A stretch of 64,000 nt of DNA from Carya illinoinensis (GCF_018687715.1 NC_056762.1:14862364-14926363), one strand, 5' to 3'; positions 1 through 12,500 are shown, counted from the first letter of the stretch. Notes: generated by a model from the letters alone, not told the origin. Translations and numbers: made by a program.

Positions 1-571
1 ATATCATGGTTGGGCACTTGTCTTTAACAATGAGGTTAAGGGATCTAACTGACCGAGGGTTCCCAAGCCCTCAGCAGTTCCAAGCAACGATGCTCATTGA
101 GTTTGGCAGGGCGGGGGACCAGCATCTATCTTAGATGTGATATTCTCATTAGTGTCCTCCTGCTTCCTTAATCTCTTTTGTTCATGCATCTCTTTGTTGG
201 TTTTTTTTACTGCCCCCCCCCCCCTCTTGATTCCAGTTCGTAGGAAATAATTGGAGATATTAGCTAGTGCTCCCCTCTCATTTTCTACATTTTTAGATTT
301 CCTCACTCTAGCTAGCCTCTTCCATTTCCTGGTATTGGGCTCTACAAGATTCATGCCAGGCTGCTTGTTAGGATCTGTCACAGGCACATGGCATATTCTT
401 TCTTTGTTGGTCTATCTTTAAACTAAGCCCCATATTACTACTCAGTCATCCCCTCTCACTACTTTTCACTCCCTCTTGGCCTTCTCGGATTGTGACCATA
501 CTCTTTAGCTTTTCATTAAGAAACAAAGGTTCATGGTCAAAGTCAAGGTCCATTTTAGTACAAGTACTTGA
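1..571 (-). pseudogene. L1-like LINE relic: end of ORF1 and start of ORF2 endonuclease (cut by window edge)
   Basis: Read on the minus strand, positions 387-94 encode a basic stretch with a KWKRLAR motif, which plant L1-type elements carry between the zinc-knuckle protein and the endonuclease. Just downstream, from about position 91 to 1, the frame reads MSIVAWNC-stop-GLGNPRS, the classic start of the plant LINE apurinic endonuclease, with a TGA where arginine (CGA) normally stands. This nonsense change fits deamination of a methylated CpG. The element runs off the left edge of the window, so RT and RNase H are not visible. Its upstream half continues at 5381-6493 beyond the inserted LTR. The copy is dead. 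Confidence 0.82.
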
Positions 572-3500
572 TGTAATAGCCCGCTAAAAATTTAACGGTT
601 GAATCTCTATAGAATTTAGGAACCTCGTGAAAACTCCGTAAGTTTTCACGAATCGATCAATCACAGAAGTTTTAATCTGTCAACATGGTTAGTGTTATCA
701 CTCACTATAATGCCATAAATGGGATTTTATTTGTTTGAGGTAATTAGAAGTATCAAAATACGTTATGGTCTGTGCCACTGGACTCATTTGAATATTTAGG
801 ATTTTATAGCGCAATAACCATTTTTATAATTTCGGACAAAACAACTGAGTGTGAATTTATTTATAGGGGCACTTCGGGATTGGGTTTTGGTAAACAATTT
901 TCACTGTAGGTTAATATGAATATTTATGATTTTTCAGTACTAAGTTTATCATGCATTATTTTGGAGTGAATAGTAACCTCAATAAGTGTACTAAGTGCAG
1001 TGTTTTCAAAATCACAGTGTGGAATGTCCAAATTAGGTTAGAGAAGTTTTATTTGGACACTTGGCAAGATCTTAGCCACACATAATGAATAGTATTAGAC
1101 ACTTGGCACAAAAAGGAACCATTAGATAGATTTGTGAAGAAAATCAAGGTTGCCATCTAAGCAAAACTTTTTTTATCTGATCAACCAAATTGAGCCAGAT
1201 CAAAGAGGGTTTCAACTCTAGTGAAACCCTAAATGGTTGGAATCCAATTGCAACCCCAAAAGTTTGGTTGAAACTGAAACCCTAAACGGTTTCCCCAAAC
1301 CCTAAATTTGGCCTTCAAACCCTTTTTGATCTAATTTCTAGTATTGTATTTAATCACTTGATTAAATCACTTCCACATGCTATTAATTTCTCAAATTATT
1401 GTTATGGCATCATTATCCAACATTTTAAACCTTAGAATTTGATTGGGCTAGTAAAAATTGGATTTGAGCTTGATAGCATCTCAAACCCTAACCAAACCCC
1501 ATTTAAATCCTAAATTGAAGCCCACTTGGTTGAGGCCCACCAAGAACCACAAATTTGGCCACCTTGGCAAAGTTTCTTGAAGAAGTTTCCTCCCCCACAT
1601 GGCAGACCATCCACTGCCCTTTGCTGTACCCAATAGTGCCTTGATGAGATGGAGAAACCCACCCCATCATCCTCCATACCTCATAACTTCTGCAAGCAGT
1701 CCTTTCCCCTCCACTATTCTCCACTTTATGTCACATAGCCACCTCAAATCAAGGTTCATCCAAGTCCATATCTTCCCCCTCCAGAATTCGTGAGTCATGC
1801 AAGACACACTTCCTTCCCTTTCATTACTTCTTCACCCCGTTTTTAGAGAGAAACCCAGAAGAGCTCTCTCGGGTAGATTTCTGGGTCTTTTTGCGTGGAG
1901 CTTTTTGACCCTTTTCAAGTATTTTCACACGATGAATCTTTCATAAAAGTTGTTCCTCTTTGAGTATAGTTTCCTTTTATATATTATTCGTATCATTCCA
2001 TGATCATTTAGTTAGTTAAAAGTATTTTTAACCATGGAAAGGTCATTCTGGGTGTGAAACTTAAGAGTATGTTATGTTTTGGAGTTTTGACCAAGCTAAT
2101 GGACACATCTTGGTCCGAAAATTTTTTGGAGTGTTTGTAGCATGTTTTTAAGAGTGGTAATTGAGGTTTTGTTGCATGAATAAAGCTTTTGATGATATAT
2201 TTTCTTAGATCTAGAAACTTGAAAACTGGAAGTGGCAAAACAGTTTTTACTTGGAGAAAGTTTGAATATTTCGAGGTTTGATCTTGCTCTAAAGGTTTTG
2301 ATATTTTTATATGATGATCCCAAGTCTCTTATTTTCATGTTAGAATGTTATTTTAAAGATATTTAGTATTAGTTTCAAATATATGATTTTTCTATGCAAG
2401 AGGATTTTGGTTAGGCCTAAGATTTGATGTTTTTGGATTAGATCCATGTCTACTTTATTTTTAGCCATTTGATTTTAATTTTTATGGTTGGATATTCTTT
2501 TGGACACATTTTTAAACCGTGCGATTCTTTATTTCGAAGATCTCACCTTCTTAAACCATTAATCAAGATATTTATCAAAGCTAGTTGGGGACTAAGTTAA
2601 GACCAAAGAACTCCAAGTGTTATTTTGTGATTTTGGTGACTTTAGTTTAATGATTTAAAGCATTTTTTTATCTTAAGATGATGTTATGAATATGTTAGAA
2701 GTAAGATTTTATTTTTTGGAATTCTTGGAGATGTTTTGATTTAGGGTCAAAGCTTGTGATTCAAGTGTTTGAATCTTTTTACAAAACATTTTGGTGTTAA
2801 TTATTAGCTTTTTCTAAATGGATGTTTTAAGTATGGTTTCAAACTTAGAATAGGAAGATCCTTGTTGCAAAATTTTGGTTTAAGCATGAGTTTTGAAGTT
2901 GGAAGGAATTGCAACAAAAATCAAGAGAAATGGCCTATGAATGTTTCGGCCATAGTGTGTTTTCCTTATTGTGATTTTTTTTAAATTTTTCTGAGTTGAT
3001 ATTTGAGTTAGGACAAAATTTACATGAGGAATGTAAATTGTGAAAATTTTTGGAAGTTAGGATGTGAAATCCTTAAGTTAGGGGTAAAATGGTCATTTTT
3101 CCACATGTAGAGGGTAAAATGGTAATTTTATTCTAAGTTATCTCTTTTACACATTTCTATTTGTTAGTAATTAAATTTCTAACTCTTAGAATACCTTCTT
3201 ACAGTTCCTTGTGTTTTGCATTTTATTCTCGTAGAACGTGACGATCGAGGTAAGTTAGCTTCTAATTTACTATCAGTTTACTATGTATGTATGATGGGTA
3301 AGGGAATTACAATTTATGTATGTATGTTATCATATATGTCATGTCATGCCACGTCATTACATGTTTATTTGTTACGCATGATTTATTCTGTCATGAATAT
3401 TTATCTGTTACACAATCTATTCTGTCATGTATTACTGTATGTTATAAGTATGCCAAGTTAAGTATGCCATATGTTACATGTATGTCATATCATATAATAT

Positions 3501-3644
3501 AATATTCACTTTTGCAAGTATGTCATGTCAAGTATGATAACTATTACATGTTCGGTCATGTTACGAAGTGTTTCCATCTCAAGTAAGTCATGTTTTTCGA
3601 GTTACATTTAAGTTAGTAATGTCTAGCATACTCGTGATGTAATC

Positions 3645-4170
3645 ATTATGATTGTCTGAGCATCTCTACTTGTAATTCACAGGAGGTACTTTTGGTGAAA
3701 TCATTTTGATTGTTAGATTGCCGTTCAAGTTCAGTTATGCAGATACTCCTAGCATAATCATTCTGATTGTTAGGGTATCTTATTTAAAATACTCGTGATG
3801 GAATCATTCTAATTGTCAAAGTATTACTAGGTACTCCTGGTGTAATCATTCTGATTACTAGGGTACGTGCTTTAAAATACTCTTGATGGAATTATTCTGA
3901 TTTTCAGAGTATTACTAGGTACTCCTGGTATAATCATTCTGATTGCTAGGGTACATATTTTAAAATACTCATGATGGAATCATTCTAATTGTCAGAATAT
4001 TACAAGGTACTCCTGGTGTAATCATTGTGATTCCTAGGGTACGTGTTTTAAAATACTCATGATGGAATCATTCTGATTCTCTGAGTATCTCTGATGGAAT
4101 ATGTTGGGTGGAATCATTCTGATTGTTCAATATTCTTGAAGAAATGACTGGTGGAATCATTTTGATTATC
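3645..4170 (+). repeat. 88-bp tandem repeat (two ~44-bp half units) inside LTR A1
   Basis: The phrase GTACTCCTGG recurs at 3831, 3919 and 4007, an exact 88-bp period. Each unit contains two ATCATTCTGATT-like cores, so the underlying period is about 44 bp. Degenerate half units extend to about 3645 on the left and 4170 on the right. The array is not seen in copy A2. Confidence 0.85.
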
Positions 4171-4189
4171 AGAATTCAAGTCCAAGTTC

Positions 4190-4790
4190 ATGTTAAGTAA
4201 AGAAGCAAGATTCCAAGTTTATGTTACGTCAAGTTTCAGATCAAGTGCATGTTAAGTCAAGTTTCAGATCAAGTTCAATTATGTTATGTTATGTCCACGT
4301 TCATGTTAAGTTTCAAGTTTATGTTCATATCATGTTATGTTCACGTTTATATTATGTTTAAGGTCATGTTCATGTTATGTTATGTTCATGTTCACGTCAA
4401 GTTTCAAGTTCATGTTCATATCATGCTATGTTCACGTTTATGTTATGTTCAAGTTCACGTTCATGTCATGTTATGTTCACATACATATTATGTTCAAGTT
4501 CAAGCTCATGTTATGTTATATTCATGTTTATATTATATCTCAAGTTCACATTTATGTCCTGTTATGCTCAGGTTTATGTTAAGTTCATGTTCATGCTATG
4601 TATGTTCAGATTTATGAACCGTTATGCTCAAGTTTATGTTATGTATGTTCATGTTCATGCTATGTTTTAAGTCCGTGTTATGTTTCAAGTTCATGTTCAT
4701 GTTATGCTGCTAGTCCATGTTATGTTTTAAGTTGAAGCTCATGTCATGTCAAGTAAAATTCAGTTTACGTTTTAGTTTAGGTTATGTCAG
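4190..4790 (+). repeat. Degenerate ATGTTATGTTCA/CAAGTTCA tract in LTR A1
   Basis: About 600 bp are built from short variants of ATGTTATGTTCA and CAAGTTCA, with few C residues on the plus strand. Several overlapping frames stay open only because of the repeat. The corresponding tract in copy A2 is at 16020-16640. Confidence 0.75.
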
Positions 4791-4908
4791 TTATGCCATG
4801 CTATATGTCAAGTTATGCTATTCTTACTTACGACTTTAATTATGTATTCATGTTTTTACTGCCATGCATGCATCATTAACCTGTGTGGGAGTTTCTTGTT
4901 AACTTACT

Positions 4909-4967
4909 GAGATTTGTAATCAAATCTCATTGTGGTAGTCCCAACTACCATTTCTCTCGAATGGTAG
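4909..4967 (+). other. Triple-hairpin cassette near the 3' end of LTR A1
   Basis: Three perfect inverted repeats follow one another. GAGATTTG/CAAATCTC has loop TAAT (4909-4928). TGGTAGT/ACTACCA has loop CCCA (4933-4950). CTACCATT/AATGGTAG has a 7-nt loop (4945-4967). The second and third overlap, so only one can form at a time. Copy A2 has the same stems with different loops at 16682-16738. A transcriptional or RNA-processing role is inference. Confidence 0.7.
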
Positions 4968-5380
4968 ATCTTGTTACAGGACCTGAAGGAGAATCAGAAT
5001 CCGACCAATGAACACAGTCGACTAAGCTACGATGCGATGTCGATGATGGCATAGTATTTAACTTAGGTTACTACTTGTACTTATGGAGTTGTATCTCCAA
5101 TACTCATTTGATCACAACCATTTTGGACTAGTGTTGTGATCATGGTTGTTTAGTATGCCTTTATGTATGAAGTATGTTTCAAGTATTTGGGATATTTTTA
5201 GTTTGGTGCATAGTATTGCTAAAAGAAAAAACATGTATCTGCTGTGAATATTGCATAATGCTAGATGCATGTTAGGAACATTGTATCTTATATGTCATGA
5301 ACGGGGGCAGGTAACCTTGTGTTGCATGTCCCAACGTTCAGATGTCCGTTTGATCCCAAGCGGAATCTGGGGGCATCACA

Positions 5381-6493
5381 CTTGATAGGCTTTTGGTCCC
5401 TGGTTCAACTTCAACTAGAACCAACTTGTTTGAATTGTTGCTTCTTTGGATCCTGATGGTTGACTTCCATTTTGAGTTCTATCGAGGGACTCGAGGATAA
5501 AGTCTATACTTTTACTGACTTTTGTGGTTTCCTCTATTGCTAAAATACCTTAGCAGTCACGAGTTCATGTTTCTAGGTTTGTTGCTGCTCCTTTCTACTG
5601 TAGGTCTGCTGAAAAAGCCTGCTGGCTAGTTCTGTTGCTTGTCCTAGGTTCTTCCCTATCACCACCTTCCTTCTCGCCATGCTGCCCACTCTGGTGGTGG
5701 TTGTTCCCTAGTGGACCACTATACATGCAGTTGTCGAAGATGTTTTTGTTCTTGGGTTGAGCTCGTAAACATGAACCAAATTGTCGAGGATTATGTTCAT
5801 CACTCTGTTAATCAGTACATGGTCTCATGCAAGATCTTCCTTTATGTGACAGTATACTACACTAAAAACAAAAATTCTGCAATTGCTCGTATTTGAAGGG
5901 GATCCAGTTTTATTTTTCATCGACCAGGAGCCATTTACCTCGCATCAGTGGTTTGTGGAGATCCACAGGCACCCTTACTCAACGACATCTTCCCCATACA
6001 AGTTTGTCTGCCCCTGCTTCAACTCTTATCACAGGTCCAATCGAGGAAGCAAAATCCTCGCCAAAAGCATTGTCATGGTGACTAGAGGAAGGTTATGGAG
6101 CTGAACCCAAAACAGCTCTTATTGAAATTGTAGCGCATTAATGGACAAGGTTTCATCAACCTCTTGAATAGCTAGCAGACTCCTGTCAAAGAACCAAGGT
6201 CGTCCATTGAGTACTTTCTCCTTGTCCACCATCTTTTGGAACTCTATCAGGAAACTCTGGTTTCCTAATTCTTAGAACTTGACCCATCCCTCGAGCCTCC
6301 ACACCTGGGCTATGGTGATCCAAAAGGCTTCACTGTTAACACTCTTGTTCACCATTGCCTTACCCACTATGCATTGTTTTCCATGTCCTTCAAAACCTTG
6401 ATGACTTTCCTATTTAACATGAAAGCAAGAACTTTCTTCTTTTGACAACAGCAATTTCTCCCAATGTTTAACCAAATCCTTAGCTGCGTCCAT
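5381..6493 (-). pseudogene. L1-like LINE ORF1 relic (DUF4283 domain, linker)
   Basis: On the minus strand an ATG at 6493-6491 opens a frame that can be followed, through in-frame stops, across a DUF4283-type domain: an N-terminal MDAAKDLVKHWEKL, then VLNGRPWFFDRSLL near 6215-6180, then a GPVIRVEAGADKLVWGR-like stretch near 6040-5985. This is the usual order of plant L1 ORF1 nucleic-acid-binding proteins. The frame has several stops and at least one shift, so it is dead. Downstream coding continues across the inserted LTR A1 into 571-1. Sequence up to about 6765 probably belongs to the element's 5' untranslated region, but no target-site duplication was found. Confidence 0.8.
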
Positions 6494-6959
6494 TTTAGAC
6501 TAGGAAAACTAGTAACAGAAAAAACTCAGCTCACACTATGTGAGACCTAAACCTTTGAGACCTCAAACGTACTAGAACCTTACCCTTTCTCACAAGAGGA
6601 ATGAACTACAGTTGTTGCGTTCATTAGTACTTAAATCTATATAAGTATTGGTCTAGCCATTCTTGATCATTCAAAATTCATTGCGTTCTTCTTTTGAGCT
6701 TATCAATTAGCTTCCAACTGTCCAACCAATCTTGTTGATCTTGAACTACAAAAAGAGGTGAATGAGGTAAAAGTTACAACTATAATAAAAATTTAGTTAA
6801 AAATAACACAAAAGAGATGCGACCTATAGTAATACTCAGATTTGTACATAAGTTGTAGTGCTTAAGTAGTGAAGGTGCAAATGAATGATAAACGTAGTTA
6901 GTCTTTACTTGTGTAGGAAATAAAACAGCTCTTATATTTTTTTATGTGTATATTCACGT

Positions 6960-7335
6960 ACTCTTAGGATATGTTTGAGTATTGAGATAAGAAGAAAAAA
7001 TTCTTAAAACTTCTCATAATTTATTTATCAAACATCACTTGAATATAAAACATTTTTTAATTTTAAAACTTTAACCTTTTTATTTAATTATTATCTAATC
7101 ATTATAATTTTTAGACATTCCAAAACAAAACACAAAAATCAATATGACTTTTTTAAATTTTAAAATAAAAATTATATTAAAAAATTATATTCAAACAATC
7201 TTAATTTTATAATATTTTTATATTCAATAAAATATCTTAACTCAAATTATTTCACTATTATTTATAGACCATTTTATTACTATTTATAAAATTATAAAAT
7301 TATAAAATATTCCATGTATCTAAACAATCCATTGG
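6960..7335 (-). mobile_element. AT-rich MITE, family copy 1 (reverse orientation)
   Basis: This very AT-rich stretch matches, in reverse complement, the copies at 37830-38165 and 44360-44610. Shared blocks include GAATATAATTTTTTAATAT and a TAATGATTAGATGA-like block. No coding capacity is seen. Ends are approximate because no target-site duplication was resolved. Confidence 0.6.
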
Positions 7336-7504
7336 TTGCATGTTATATATGATGCTGAAAACTGAGATGACTATTGGTGAAGCATAGTTAGAGATTAGAG
7401 TAATGCATTTGCCTCTAAAAGATTGTAAATGTTTTTGTATTCGAAAGTAAAAAGGCATGATAGCTGTAAATTTTCAAAAAATGAAAATTATTCTTAAGTC
7501 TAAA

Positions 7505-7645
7505 TTTAAGGCTACGTTTAGGTAGTGAGATGATCTGTGAATAGTAATAAAAAATAATGATAGAATATTAAATAATAGTGAATAGTAATAAAAAAATATG
7601 TAAAAAAATAATAGGGAAATATATCCAAACATAACATAAGACTTT
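7505..7645 (+). mobile_element. Short MITE-like sequence with GGCTACGTTTAGGTAGTGAGATGA end
   Basis: The left end resembles the reverse complement of the right end of the split MITE at 37060-37092 (AGGCTTCGTTTAGATG). The body is AT-rich with repeated GTGAATAGTAATAA. It is probably a small deletion derivative. The boundaries are approximate. Confidence 0.45.
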
Positions 7646-7879
7646 ATCATCGCACATTCCATTCGTATGGATCATGAGCTATGTTATTATGCATTGCAGA
7701 ATATTTTCTGCGAGCTGGCCAAAAAGTGAAGTAGTTAATGGCTCGGTATCATCCTCAAATTCAACGTCGACTTGACAGTTGAAAAAAACTGAAATTGTTA
7801 TTTCCAGCATGCCATGAGAAAATTAATTAGCATTAATACGAGAGCTAGGGATCAAAGTGATACAATTATAAAAAGTTTT

Positions 7880-8010
7880 TATAAAAATAAATTTATAAAT
7901 TAAAATGACTATTTTTTATGATACGTTAAATCTGTTTTACAATAAAAATAATTTTATAATATAATGTACTATATTAAGCCACCTTAATTGCTAAATTTAT
8001 TTTTGTTACA
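7880..8010. mobile_element. Fold-back MITE
   Basis: AT-rich arms (ATAAATTTATAAATTAAAATGAC on the left, a complementary TAATTGCTAAATTTATTTTTGTT on the right) surround a block ending in GATACGTTAAATCTGTTTTACAATAAAAATAA. The arrangement resembles the copy at 8379-8518. No coding sequence is present. Confidence 0.5.
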
Positions 8011-8378
8011 GTTAAAACATTTTTCTTAGATACGTAAGATGGTATATTTCTATTAAAAAAAAAAAGATATGTAAGATGGTATAAAGTAGATTTATAGTTT
8101 GACCATCGTGGCTCTGCAGTTGTCATCTATTCTTCTTTCAGGTTGGGCACGAAACGGAATAATTCAAAAGCTGTTGTTTTGTAATAGCCCTTACATGCCA
8201 TATACAAACCTTTTGGTGAAGATTGCCCAGGATGATTTTTGTCTTGACCCAAAAGTCTGTTTGTTGCTGTAAACTCAATAAAGTGAAAGACATTAGTAAT
8301 ATGTCCATCTCTTTTTTCTTTCTTGTTTTTATCTGCTTAGCAATGTTAAATTTGTTTTAGAAAATCCTCTAACCATAA
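8011..8378. other. Intergenic sequence without recognised features
   Basis: No credible open frame, repeat or RNA gene was recognised between the two fold-back MITEs. The sequence is AT-rich with a short poly-A run near 8054. Confidence 0.5.
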
Positions 8379-8518
8379 AAGAATTACATATAAACTCACA
8401 AATTAACGTAAGTTGATGTGATATGCACAGATTGTAAAATTATTTGTATTGTAAATTAGATCTAATGGATTATATAAAATCGCATCAGTTTGTAAATCTA
8501 CTTTTATATAATTTCGTT
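8379..8518. mobile_element. Fold-back MITE
   Basis: The left arm reads GAATTACATATAAACTCACAAATTAACG and the right arm, reverse-complemented, reads ACGAAATTATATAAAAGTAGATTTACAAACTG. These are imperfect long inverted repeats typical of fold-back MITEs. No coding sequence is present. Confidence 0.55.
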
Positions 8519-9389
8519 TTATCTATAATATGTCTCTTGTTTTATTATTGAAAAGGCCTACCCTTTGCAACAAATATGAAATTCCAGTTATGTTAATTAC
8601 ATAGCTTGATCCAGATTCCATGTGTAGGAAAAGAAATTGTAACGCCCATTCTTGTAGTGAGTTATTTAGAAAATGAGTTTATGAATAAAGACGGAAATTA
8701 CTGTTCGTTTTGAAACAACTTTTCATTTCATGCCAGAATACAAAAGACTCCACATTTATAAAATAAAACTTGTTTTTTAATTAAAAGGGTTATAGGGGAA
8801 AACATTAAATTCCATAAATTAAAGTCTCTCATACAGAATGTTATGCCTAGGCTTCCGTGCCCTTCCCCTTGGATCGTGTTCCTCCTGATGCGTCATGCTC
8901 ATCTTGTCCCTGCGAGGGCACACATAAAAAAAAAAAAAAAAGTTGATGACTCGTAAGCATTATTTCATATAATTAAAATATAACAGCATAGGTTTTTATT
9001 CATGCATTTATCATTCCATACATACAATACATAGACATTCATTCGTTTAAAATGTTACGAGGTGAGATTTGTCTTTAAAAAGGGTTTTCTTTTGTAAAAC
9101 AGTTCCCCATGCTTCGCTGCCTTCATTTCTTAAAAAGTCTGACCATACATACATTCTTTATTAACATGTATACATTCTTTCTTATTACTTTCATTGACTG
9201 TAGCACACTGTTATGTCCCTTGTGCAAGAGTTAGCAGTCTTTTGGACCTTGATTCCACTCGTGGCCATGGGTTAGGAATCCATTCCATCAAGGTTCAGCA
9301 CTGGGTGTACTACCAGTACTACTTACCCGACATTGCAATCTGCCCAGTCAAGTCCTTTGGTACACATTCATACATTCATGTGGCCGTTA

Positions 9390-9560
9390 TGTATTTTTAT
9401 ACATTAAAATATTCAGTCCTTTCATTCATTTCAGTCCTTTTCAGTTCTTTCAGTCTTTCAGTCTGTTCATTCATAAAAGTAATTTAAAAGCATGAGTTTA
9501 AACATCATCTTTCATAGCATCATTTAAAGCATCAGTTCATGGCATCATTTATAAAGCATT
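9390..9560 (+). repeat. CATTCATT/CAGTCCTTTCAGT-rich tract in LTR B1
   Basis: Short pyrimidine-rich direct repeats (ATTCATTCAGTCCTTT, TTTAAAGCATCA) occur here and in modified form at 22850-22960 in B2. They explain the small open frame in this stretch. Confidence 0.5.
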
Positions 9561-12500
9561 ATATTTCTTAGGGGCATTTTAAAACATTTTCTTCGCGTCC
9601 TTTAAAGCATCACTTAAAGCATGAGGCATAAGCCTCGCATTTCATTTCGTGAAAATACATCCAGTACTTACTACGTATAACATCCATTCACATGCATACA
9701 CTTACTTACTTGGTTGTGTAAAAAGGGGATGCCAAGGAGGGTCATTACATACTTATACTTGAAAATTTATACTTAGCATTCTTTCTTAAAGCATCATCCG
9801 TGTCATTTTGTAAAGCATCGTAAAGGAAAATCATTTCATTTTCATTTTCATTTATTTAGAAAACTCTAGAAAAGTATGAACATAATACTTACCTGGACTC
9901 CATGCCATACTCATTTCATGCAGTCCATTCATGTGCATGTCAGATGGTAATCTCCATGCATACACATAACCTTAACGTCATTCTCTATCTTAGTACATAA
10001 GCAACTAAACTAAAAATAAAACTAAACTTTGCTTGGAACACTCTCTTCTATCTCATGTTCTTACATGCCATTTACTATACTAAAACTTTCGGGATTCATT
10101 TATAGTCACTACCTTTGTCTTTTATGTCTTCCTTATCACGTTTCTCTCTTTGGAACCCATTTGGGTTACCTTTTCCAAATTCAACATTCTACTTCGAGAT
10201 CTTATCCACTGAAGTGAATCTCCATGATTCACCTTAAAATTAAGGTACTAAGACCTTCATCTTACTCTCTTATTAACCACATACCAATGCATGACTCAGA
10301 CCAACTAAGTCATGCATCCCAATCCCAAACAACATACCCATTACTACCTTCATGCATCCTAGCTCATACTCAATCCTCATTCCCAATCATGCATGCCGTA
10401 ACAACCCGCTAGAAATTCAATGGTAGAATTTCTATAGACTTTAGGAAGCTCGTGAAAATTCTGTAAGTTTTCACGAATCGACTAATCCCAAAGGTTTTAG
10501 TCTGTCAATATAATCAGTATTATCACATACTATAGTGTCAGAAATGCAATTTCAATTGTTTGAGGTAGTTAGAAGTATCACAATACATTATAGTCTGCAC
10601 CACAAGACTCAGTTGATTATTTAGGATTTTATGGTATAATAACTCATTTTCATAATTTCGAATGAAATGCCTGTTCAAAACTGTGAAATCTTTTTTAAGG
10701 GCACTTCGGGGTTGAATTTTGGTAAAAAAAATTTCACTGTAGGTTAATATGAATATTTAGGATTTTTCAGTACTAAGTTTATTATGCATTTTTTTGGAGT
10801 GAATAGTAATCTCGATAAGCATACTAAATGCAGTGTTTTCAAAATCACAATATGGAATGTCCAAATTAGGTTAAAGAAGTTTTATTTAGATACTTAACAA
10901 GATCTTAGCCACACATAGTGAATAGTATTAGACACTTGGCACAAAAATGAACCATTAGATGGATTTGTGAAGGAAATCAAGGTGTGAGATCATGTTATCT
11001 AAACAAAACTTGTTTTCATCTGATCAACCAAATTGAGCCAGATCAAAGAGGGTTTCAACCCTAGTGGAACTCTAAATGGTTGAAATCTAATTGAAACCCC
11101 AAAAGTTTGGTTGAAACCGAAACCCTAAACAGTTCCCCAAATCCTAAAATTGGCCTTCAAACCCATTTTGATCCAATTTCTAGCATTGTGTTTAATCACT
11201 TGATTAAATCACTTCCACATGCTATTAATTTCTAAAATTCTTGTTATGACATCATTATCTAATCTTTTAAACCTTAAAAATTTGATTGGATGAAAAAAAA
11301 TTAGATTTGAGCTTGATAGCATCTCAAACCCTAATCAAACACCCTTTAAACCCCAAATTGAAGCCCACTTGGTTATGGCCCACCAAGGCTCACGAATTTG
11401 GCCACCTTGGCAAAGCTTCTTGAAGAAGTTTCCTCCCCCACATGGCATACCATCCACTACCCTTGGCTGCACCCAATAGTGCCTTGATAAGATGGAGAAA
11501 CCCACCCCATCAACCTCCATACCTCACAGCTTCTGCAGGCAGTCCTTTTCCCTCACTATTCTCCACTTTATGTCACATAGCCACCTCAAATCAAGGTTCA
11601 CTCAAGTCCATATCTTCTCCCTCCAGAAGTCTTGAGTCGTGCAAGACATACTTCCTTCCCTTTCATCACTTATTCACCCTGTTCTTAGAGAGAAACCCAA
11701 AAGAGCTCTATGGGACAGATTTCTGGGTCTTTTTTGCGTGGAGCTTTCTACCCTTTGTAAGTATTTTCTCACGATAAATCCTCATAAAAGTTGTTCCTAT
11801 TTGAGTATAGTTTCCGTAGATATATTATTCATATCATTCCATGGTTATTTGGTTGGTCAAAAGTATTTTTAATCATAGAAAGGTCATTATAGGCATGAAA
11901 CTGGAGAGTATTTTATGTTTTGGAGTTTTTAACCAAGCTAATGGACATATCTTGGTCCGAACATTTTATGGAGTGTTGTTAGCATGTGTTTAAGAGTGTT
12001 CATTGAGGTTTTGTTGCATGACTAAAGCTTTTGACGATAGATTTTCTTAAATCTAGAAACTTGAAAATTAGAAGTGGAAAAACAGTTTTATTTGGAGAAA
12101 GTCTGAATATTTCGAGGTTTGATCTTACTCTAATGACTTTGATATTTTTATATGATGATCCCAAGTCTCTTATTTTCATGTTAGAATGTTATTTTGAAGA
12201 TATTTAGTATTATTTTCAAATATATAATTTTTCTACGCAAGAGAATTTCAGTTAGCCTAAGATTTGATTTTTTGGATTAGATTCATATTTTATTGATTTT
12301 TTAGCCATGTGATTTTAAGTTTGATGGTTGGATATTATTTAGGATACATTTTTAAACCATGTGATGCTTTATTTCAAAGATCTTACCTTCTTAAGCCATT
12401 GATCAAGAGATTTATCAAAACTAGTTGAGGAAAAGGTTTTTGTTTTTGGACTAAGTGTAAAACCAAAAACTCCAAGTGTTATTTTGTGATTTTAGTGACT

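Larger units (their letters stand above)
572..5380 (+). mobile_element. Solo LTR, family A copy 1 (4.8 kb, Gypsy-like)
   Basis: The sequence begins TGTAATAGCCC and ends GGGCATCACA (TG...CA), and is flanked on both sides by the 5-bp target-site duplication CTTGA (567-571 and 5381-5385). Removing it rejoins a LINE on the minus strand. No gag-pol and no second LTR is present, so this is a solo LTR left by recombination, or an element without an internal region. At 4.8 kb it is very long for an LTR. A second copy, A2, lies at 10397-17224. The Gypsy assignment rests on LTR size and terminal motifs only. Small open frames inside lie in repeats and are not called. Confidence 0.88.
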
